A stretch of DNA of 64,000 nucleotides from contig MU008187.1 of the NCBI GenBank assembly GCA_010909165.1, positions 576,247-640,246 of the forward strand, in the 5' to 3' direction. Shown piece by piece: positions 56,021 through 64,000 of this stretch. The stretch is from Anthoceros angustus (taxonomy: Eukaryota; Streptophyta; Anthocerotopsida; Anthocerotales; Anthocerotaceae). The translations under genes were made by a program, and so were the position numbers. The notes beneath the pieces are model-generated. The model saw only the letters and a list, made by a program, of their open reading frames with translations, had not been told where the DNA came from and did no database searches. Within the stretch, counting starts at the first letter, position 1, and every line of letters begins with the position of its first letter.

Positions 56021-59000
56021 ATGAGGCGATCGGGGGCGGCTTGGCTGCTCTGCCTGCTTGTAGCCTTCGCGGTGTTGAATCATGACAGTGAGTGGCGCGC
56101 TTTGGCCTGTGTGGGCGGTCGTCAGCTTTGAGGGATCTTGTGGGCTGGTGGAGTGATCGATGCGCCTGCGGATTTCTGAGGGGGCGTTGCATGCAGAGTT
56201 GCCGATGACTCTTTGAGGGTCATGCGCGGGGGGTGTGATTGTTTTGTGGGTTGTGGGCGATGGAAGGAAGGACGGATCAGTCTTGGATCTTGGGTGTGGC
56301 GTTTTAGTCGTGCATGTAAAAGGGGATGGGAGGAGGGGTCTTGGTGGGGGAGGGAGCAAATTGGCGGTGTTTGGTGATGTGTTCTGGTGGGCATTGCGGA
56401 GGATGTCGGAATGCGGTGCATTGCAGGCTTGAATTGAGCTGGCATCGTTGATCCGTAGGCATGCATAGACCAGTTCCTGTTTGGAGTGCTGGGCTGTGAG
56501 AGGCTTGATGTCGTGTGAAATGGCGGCCTTCTATGCTACATGGCTGGTTTGTCGAGTTCTGCGGATCACGTGGTTTTGAGATCTGGGTCCCATGTTCTTG
56601 TCGGACAGTGGTTTTGAGTTCTGTTTTGGGGCACTATGCAGGTTGGCAGTCCCATGTGAAAGCAGAGGAGAGTGTCGATGCCGATTTGCGAGACGCACCT
56701 AAGATCGAGGAGAAGTTCGGCGCCGTCCCTCCCGGGCTGTCCACTGATTCCGAAGTCGTACAGAGGTGGTTAAGGCGCCTGGCTTTTCTATTCGGATGCT
56801 TTGTGGGGCAGAGGGACGGTTGCCCCTCTGCTCTCCCTGCTCGTTGTGAACGCTCGCTGAAGAGTTGTTGTCGGACTGTTGATACAGGGAAGCAGAGTCG
56901 ATCAGAACATTGAGGACTCATGGAGAGAAGTTTGAGTTTCAGGCTGAAGTGTCCAGGCTTATGGAAATTATTATCCACTCGCTGTACAGCAACAAGGACA
57001 TCTTTCTGCGAGAACTTATCTCGAACGCCTCAGATGTGAGTCCTTCGGGCGTGCACGTGTTGCAGTGATGTAGTTGTGTGGCATTGTACTGGGTTCAAGC
57101 GAGCTTGAACCTTGTTGGTTTGACCATGGCAGGCACTGGACAAGATCAGGTTCCTATCACTCACTGATAAGACCGTCCTTGGGGAGGGTGAGGACAGCAA
57201 GTTGGAGATTGAGGTACTGTATTCTTTTCCTTTCTTTCATGTTGTCAGCATGGATTGCTCAAAAGGAATAATGTTAATTTGCAAGGATGAGCTCCTGACA
57301 TCTATCTTGGGAACAGATCAAAGTGGACAAAGATCGAAAACTCCTGTCTATTCGGGACAGGGGTGTTGGCATGACAAAGGAGGACTTGGTTAAGAACCTT
57401 GGCACAATTGCCAGGTCGGGCACATCAGGTACTTGGGAGGTTTCTGAGGCATGGTGCCTCTGATGGTCGAATTTCTCCCTTGTCTCCTAACAGTAAGGAC
57501 TTTCCACATCTTAAATTTTGACTGCTTTTGTCAACTGGTTTGCAGCATTCCTTGAGCAGATGCAAAAAGGAGGTGATTTGAACCTGATCGGGCAGTTTGG
57601 AGTAGGATTTTATTCTGTCTACCTTGTCGCTGACTATGTCGAAGTGATCAGCAAGCACAATGATGACAAACAGTGAGTGGTGGAATTCAGATTCTCTGGT
57701 GAAGCAGATGGGAAAGTCTTGTGGAGTTGAGTGATGACTGCCCCATACTCTTCAGGCAAGTTGCTCACTGTAGTGTGCCCCAATGTCCATCGCAGGCACA
57801 TCTGGGAATCCAAAGCTGATGGAGCGTTTGTAGTCCTGGAGGATACTGAGAATGAGCCGCTCGGTCGGGGGACGGAGATAAGAATACACCTGAAGGATGA
57901 TGCCAGCGAGTACGCTCAAGAGGACAAACTTCGAGTAAGTTCTATGTCTGCTCTTGTCTGACTATTCTTGCATTAGAACTTGAAGTAGAGACAAGCCAAT
58001 TTCTCTCTCTGCACAATGTGATTCTCACCAGCCATTGACTACAGGAGCTAGTCAAGAAATACTCAGAGTTCATCAACTTCCCCATCCGTCTCTGGGCAAG
58101 CAAGGACATTGATGTGGAGGTGCCCGCAGATGAGGAATCTGAAGAAGTGGCCGAGGATGAAGAGCTGAAAGAGAGTAAGCTTTCATTTCTGAGGCTGAAT
58201 GTTTTGCTGCTTTGCACAGGAGCAGCCAAATGTTGCAATTTCAAGCAATCATGCAGAGAGCTTTGGACATGATTCTGACTTAGATTTCGTTTTAACCACG
58301 TTGCTGCAGCTGAGGAGACGGTTGAAGATGTGGAAGAAGATGGTGCTAGCGATAAGAGTGAGTAATCCATGTGTTTCCGCTGTCTCTGACCTGCGAGCCA
58401 ATGATGTGTTATCTCAAATCTGTTTGGAACATGTGTATCCAGAGCCCAAGACAAAGACTGTCAAGGAAACAAAGTGGGACTGGGAGGTCCTGAACGATGT
58501 GAAAGCTGTATGGCTGCGGAACCCTAAGGAGGTGTCTGAGGAGGAGTACTCCAAGTTCTACCATACTTTGGCCAAGGTAGTCCACTTTGCCGCTAGGTGT
58601 AGTTCTACCCTTGGTGATTTATTGTTTCCAACTTGCCAACAGTGCTCGACAGTTCTCTACCAGCTCCAAGAGCGTTGCTTTACGGTCCTTGTTGTCATGG
58701 CTGAGGACTTCCGTCTGTCAAGTAGCAGATCCAGAAGCTGACCAGTGGCATTTGGTGCTCAGGACTTCGGTGAGGACAAGCCTCTCGCTTGGTCACATTT
58801 CAGCGCTGAAGGTGATGTAGAATTCAAGGCAATCCTATACATTCCCCCCAAAGCGCCATATGATCTTTTTGAGAACTACTATAACACGAAGGCAACAATC
58901 AAGCTCTTCGTTCGGAGAGTTTTCATCACAGATGAATTTGATGAGCTGCTCCCCAAATATTTGAGCTTCATCAAGGTATATGAAGTGACGGGGGCTTTGT

Positions 59001-60807
59001 GGATCTCTGTTAGCAAACACTTTTGTGCGTGGGAAAACTTGCCTGGAAGCTGACTCACTAGATGCGTACTTCGTTGTTTGCAGGGAATAGTCGACTCGGA
59101 CACTTTGCCCTTGAATGTTTCACGAGAAATGTTGCAACAACACAGCGCTCTCAAGACCATTAAGAAGAAGCTTGTCCGAAAAGCTTTGGATATGATCCGC
59201 CGAATCTATGAAGAGGATCCTGATGAAGCCCACGAAGGCAAAACATCTGGTATGTACGTGGATTCAATCAAAGCAAGCCCTAAATGTCCAGGATTGTTCG
59301 AAGCGAAAGTGTGTATTGTGGAAGGTCGGGATTGTTCACCACCAGCTGTCAGTTGCTTTGCTCTGAATCTCCCCTGAATTGTTCAGATGAGGAAACGGCC
59401 GTGGAGAACTCTGAGAAGAAGGGGAAATACGTGAAGTTCTGGAATGAGTTCGGCAAAGCTATCAAGCTAGGAGTGATTGAAGATGCAGCCAATCGTGCTA
59501 GGTTGTCTAAGCTACTGAGATTTCACAGGTACAGTCACAGTCGAATCACCTTGTGGAGTCTGCATGTCAGCTGACATTGTATGCTAACGTGGCCTACCGT
59601 CATCCATGTGTGTATTGGCAGCTCCAAGTCAGGTGGCAACTTGACATCACTCGATCAGTATATTTCCCGAATGAAGGAAGGACAAAAGCAGATCTACTAC
59701 ATAACTGGTCAGAGCAAAGAAGAACTGGAGAACTCTCCGTTCTTGGAGAAGCTGCTCGCAAAGGGTTATGAGGTAGGAGCTTGTCTTGCTGTCATAGCCG
59801 GGTGCTTGTGTGCATGCGTTTGCAAATATATCCCAGCTATTCGAGTCCAGTCCTGCTTACTGACGCACCCCGCGGTTTATGCTTGTTCGTGCCACAGGTG
59901 ATCTACTTCGTGGACCCTATCGATGAGTACTTGATGCAGAACTTGTCTGAATATGAAGAGAAGAAGTTCCAGAATGTTTCCAAGGATGACCTCAAGATCG
60001 CTACCAAGGCGGAAAAGGCAAGGAACAAGCAGTTGAAGGAGTCGTTCAAGGATCTGACCAAGTGGTGGAAAGAGGCCGTTCCCGGAGACAGATTAGAGTC
60101 CGTGAAAGTGAGCAGTCGCCTTTCCGGCACTCCTGCTGTCGTAGTGACCTCCAAATTCGGATGGAGCGCAAACATGGAGCGCATCATGCAAGCCCAGACT
60201 CTGACAGATCCCAGCAAGCAAGGCTACATGCGAGGGAAGAGGATCCTGGAAATTAACCCTAGGCATCCTATTATCAAGGACCTGAGGGAGAGGGTGGCCA
60301 GCAACTCAGAGGTAAGCTTCGGCAGCCATGTCCGGTCTTTGTCTGTGCGACCTTGCATGTGATCGCTGCTGTACGTAACTCACATCGGGTCCGTGAATCT
60401 GTTGCAGGACGAGAGTGCTAAAGCCGTGGCAACCCTAATCTACGAAACCGCTCTGCTCCAGAGCGGTTTCATCCCAGACGACTCGAAGGACTTCGCAACT
60501 CGCATCTACTCTGTGATCAAGTCGAATTTGAACTTAAGCCCGGACGCGGACGTGGAGCCTGAGGAGGAGGTTACTGAGGAAGACGAGACCGCGGCAGAAG
60601 CAAAGGATTCCGACAAGGTACGCACCCACCTACCTACACACGGTGACCTTGGCCAGGTTGTTAGTTCCTGAAAGCATGGTGGTAACATTTTTTTCCTTTG
60701 GACAGGGAGGGGATCACGAACAGGACGCACATCCTGACGAGGAATTCGAGAGCTTTAATGCCCAGAATTTTGACGACTCGAGCTTCGACCTGAAAGACGA
60801 GTTGTAA
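56021..60807 (+). CDS. GRP94: ER HSP90 chaperone GRP94/endoplasmin (SHEPHERD type), ending KDEL
   Basis: Seventeen coding exons: 56,021-56,087; 56,642-56,765; 56,888-57,035; 57,133-57,213; 57,317-57,428; 57,546-57,672; 57,796-57,934; 58,045-58,174; 58,310-58,357; 58,443-58,576; 58,763-58,975; 59,084-59,249; 59,387-59,528; 59,622-59,772; 59,898-60,311; 60,408-60,617; 60,706-60,807. All introns are GT-AG. Phases close at 835 aa, near the 823 aa Arabidopsis SHEPHERD. Residues 1 to about 24 are a signal peptide ([16 protein letters not shown]). The N-terminal ATPase has [24 protein letters not shown] and [16 protein letters not shown] Glu-rich linker is encoded by exons 8-9. The middle domain has [13 protein letters not shown], and the C-terminal domain [13 protein letters not shown]. 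The acidic tail ends KDEL for ER retrieval. Confidence 0.96.
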
Positions 60808-63800
60808 TCGCCACAGCCAGAACAGGCCATGTAATTTTGCCAGGAGTAGAGACACACTTGAGATGCTAGTCTAGTCTAGAGAAAAGACATGGACAAAAAG
60901 TGGACAATTGTCCTCGGCGGGTGGGAGAGTAGTCCAGCCTCCCCCAGCGTGGTCTCGTTATATAATGGAAATCATTGAGCAGTCTTTGGTGCGTGAGACT
61001 GACGTCAGAGTCCTTCTGACCTGAAAGCTACACCCCACATTCCAGACCAGGGTGGACAAACCTCTGGCCTCGTGTTGACATGCTGCCTGCTTCACAGTAT
61101 GCATTTTCCATTGCCCTTCACACAACCTGCTGCATAGGTGCCCACATTTCCCACTTAGAAAGCATGCAGCATGTGCTATTCGCTGTTTGCTATTTGCCGC
61201 TGGCACTAGCAGGAGACCGACCCTGACATATCTAGCCAGCCGAGTCATCAGCTGCCAGTAGCAGCAACCCGAAAAATCGCCCCCCGGCCCACCGTCACAC
61301 TGGAGCACGATTTTTCTCCCAGGCTATCGCGATTTGCACATTGCACAAGCGGGAGTCGGCCCCAATATCTGCCTCATCCCAGTCAGCTTGGTGTCTCAAT
61401 CATGCTGCTGCTGCTGCCAAAATGCTTCTCTATTCTGGCAGATATTTGGAGGGACCTGTCACAGTGCCCCTAAATTGGCGTCAAAGGGCAGGCTAGGCAG
61501 AGCCCACCCGGTGCCCAACCGTCGTGACTGCACCAATGGCGGCTACCGTATGCAGCACACCAAGGACGTTACCGCTCTACATATCTTCGAACGACTAACA
61601 CGCGCTGTGTACCATGTATCTACGCCTGTGGCCCTCCTACCCTACCCGGCCCCGCATGAATCTACGTCTGTGGTTCCCCACTGCCGGTACGTACAGGTCC
61701 GAGTCTTCCTTCACGTGTGTTCGTGGTGCTCCCTTTTGCCTGCAACCTGCGTCCCAGGTTTCGAATCTCTCGACTTGTTTTTGCAGATGTGTCCGCATAC
61801 ACACACACGCTTAGGGTTTACTGTTGCTCTCACTTGTGATGGCAACAGCTGTAGCCATGCCTCTATTTCGGGTGAGCAATGTGCGCCGTGCCTTTGTGGG
61901 CGGTGGATTCTTGGGGTTCGGAGGCGTCAAAGGACATGTAACGACAACATTGCTAGCCTTTCAGCTTTACCACCAAGTTATAAATCTTCCATAGCTATTC
62001 ATCCTGGCATTGACATATAGTCAAACATGACCTTGCTTTGCTAGTTGGTTGCTGCTGATATGATGAAGTAACAGCTTGCCTTGTGTCTTCGTGTGTCCAG
62101 ACTAACATGCATGTTACTTTGATTTCCAAGCACAACACTTGGAATTACCAGGTCCTATTATTGTGTATACAAATAGATAGTTACCACAGGTTTAGTTCCT
62201 TGCTGTCATGACAGCAAGGAAAGCAACGATGGCAAAGGAAGTAATTGCCTTCCATGGTTTGCCAGGTAAGCTCTCCAAGAAGTGTGTGGAGAGAAGGAGA
62301 AGTGCCTTTTCATCATCTTACACATACAAGCAGAAGTGTTTTCTAGAAGCAGCATCATCAGAAAGTAAATCGATGGTGGACACCAAGGATACATGAGGGA
62401 TAACAAGCAAGAAGAAGCATGTGAAGGTTCTTGGAGGATGAAATTCATGAGTTACTAAAAGATAATCAAGCAGTGGAGATCAATACAAATAATTGAAATT
62501 TGAAAACTAAACAGGTAAGACTAGAGCACACCACAAATAACTGAAACTTGAAAACAAAATTGGCCAGACTAGAGCACACCAGTTATGACATCTCTCTCCA
62601 AAATCTTCAAATGTGCTTTATGATGTAGCACAAGACTATAAGAATACAAAGTGGTTGATGTGGTAGGGAACACAGATGGGAGAATTGGGCAGCACCTGTT
62701 CTTTTTATATCTTAAAAGAAATACTTCATAACTTCAGCAATATACGACATATGTGTCATGTTCTATCTACGAAAACAATACATCAAACGACATCTAAAAC
62801 AAGTTTTTACGGCTCTGTCTTATAATATTTTGACTCCTTTCATGCGGGCAGGATCATATTTTGAACTGTGTTCAAGCGTCCTTGATAAGATAAATTAAAC
62901 TTGTTTCTCTAGTTCATTTTGATGATCTGGACAATGATAAGACACACAAGAAAAACGATGGAGCGGGATGAAGAAGCGATGGTTGCAAGACTTGGTGTGA
63001 TTTGTTAAAAGTGGACCTTTTTTGTGAGGTTTGGTTCTTGTCCGAGAGGCTAGAGCAGGAAAAGTAATACACATCTAGTTGAAGTGAAATCACAATGGTA
63101 TTCATAAAAGTGAAGAACAATGAGGGGAGTGGTCTGTATGTAGTTCTAGCCTAGTTAGAGACGAACGAGGTCCTTGTGGCATATTTCCTGCTCTACCATC
63201 TATTCCGAAGAGTGATCCTATCTCTTCACGGGATGATATGGTTCATGTATCTTTATAAAACTTTCATCAACAATTTCCAATTTCAGTCAGAGCATACTGC
63301 AGACTTCCCAAGCTGCCAATTTTCCACGCTCCAAATTTTCCAAGCTACAAACTTTCCACACTGTAAACTTTTCAAGCTGCTTGAAAAGTTTGTGGCTTGG
63401 AAAATTTGCTGCTTCTGAGGAAGCTTTCAAAGCCACAAACTTTTCAGGGAGCAAACTTGTGGATAGGTGGTGCGCAAGCCTACCTGTACTCATACAACCA
63501 CGGTGACGTTATTTCGTTTGTCTTCTACTTACAATGGACCCTCATCAGGTGATGTCCCACCAGACTTCCTCCAAAAGCACCATTCTATTTATTTCTCCCA
63601 CACAAATCCGACATAATCAGCAATAGATGTGCACCAATATCATTACATATCTATTGTTGACAGCCACTCCCTCATCTATCATCCAAGTAGCCAATCAGTA
63701 GTACATCCTCGAAGAACAAACCCCAAAAACTATGGTGATTGTCTTGTTGGCCATTTAACCCTAAATCTACTCCCAAGATACAGCATGTCAGTATCCCTAC

Positions 63801-64000
63801 TGAGATAATGTTATCCAGAGGTCTAACCAATCAGAAACGAGGATCATGAAAGTCATAATTGATATCCAGAAATGGCAGAAATACGCAGCGGATGCTCATC
63901 CAAGCAAGGACCAATAATAAAGTAGAGCATCATGATCAAGCAATTGGTGGTTGGCAGCACAATACCCTCTTGATAAAGGCTCTTTAAGAGTCCCCAATAA
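60808..64000. other. No supported gene to the window end
   Basis: GRP94 3' untranslated region, then mixed sequence becoming AT-rich after 62 kb. The longest frame (61,334-62,020, plus) has no family features. A cluster of inverted TTTTCCA/TTGAAAA-type motifs lies at 63,300-63,460. Confidence 0.45.
63365..63391. repeat. Perfect 13 bp inverted repeat with 1 nt centre
   Basis: AAACTTTTCAAGC, a single T, then GCTTGAAAAGTTT. Neighbouring sequence (63,300-63,450) repeats related CAAATTTTCCAAGCT motifs in both orientations. Confidence 0.85.

Noticed and set aside
61334-62020. 228-codon plus-strand frame downstream of GRP94
   Set aside because: Cys- and His-rich mixed composition, no domain and no promoter or splice logic.

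Overview
This is a plant nuclear window. The right half carries intron-containing genes with GT-AG splice sites for ER and plastid proteins. The left half is almost entirely transposable elements. A PPR RNA-editing protein ending in DRH, with a KP-like replacement of the PG box, points to a seed-free plant (fern, lycophyte or hornwort) rather than a seed plant. This is an inference from one gene; the species cannot be read from the window.

Layout. 1-8.5 kb: a decayed Ty1/copia element interrupted by a 3.24 kb DNA transposon with terminal inverted repeats. 9,484-31,380: one 21.9 kb Ty3/gypsy (Tat/Athila-like) retrotransposon on the minus strand. It has a 5-bp target duplication (GCACC), two exceptionally long LTRs (8.03 and 6.74 kb) packed with tandem repeats, and a frameshifted gag-pol of 7.1 kb whose gag segment is duplicated. 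31.4-36.3 kb: a second copia remnant and an unrecognised decayed frame. 36.4-39.9 kb: a PPR pseudogene and an intact PPR-DYW(DRH) gene. 40.3-49.0 kb: two inverted, intronless paralogues of a ferredoxin-like/metallo-beta-lactamase fusion, separated by about 6.5 kb that contains a small LTR element. 49.6-52.3 kb: a 9-exon folate-biopterin transporter gene. 52.8-60.8 kb: the two major ER chaperones, BiP (HSP70, 7 exons, minus) and GRP94 (HSP90, 17 exons, plus), arranged head to head with 557 bp between their start codons. 60.8-64 kb: no gene that can be supported.

How the genes relate. BiP and GRP94 act together in ER protein folding. Their shared 557 bp gap holds two CCACGTCA unfolded-protein-response-type motifs and three CCAAT boxes, so it looks like a bidirectional stress promoter. 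The PPR protein, the transporter and probably the MBL pair are organelle proteins with no evident shared pathway.

All exon models were built by hand from splice sites, reading phase and family similarity. Phases close in all three spliced genes: BiP 662 aa, GRP94 835 aa, transporter 607 aa.
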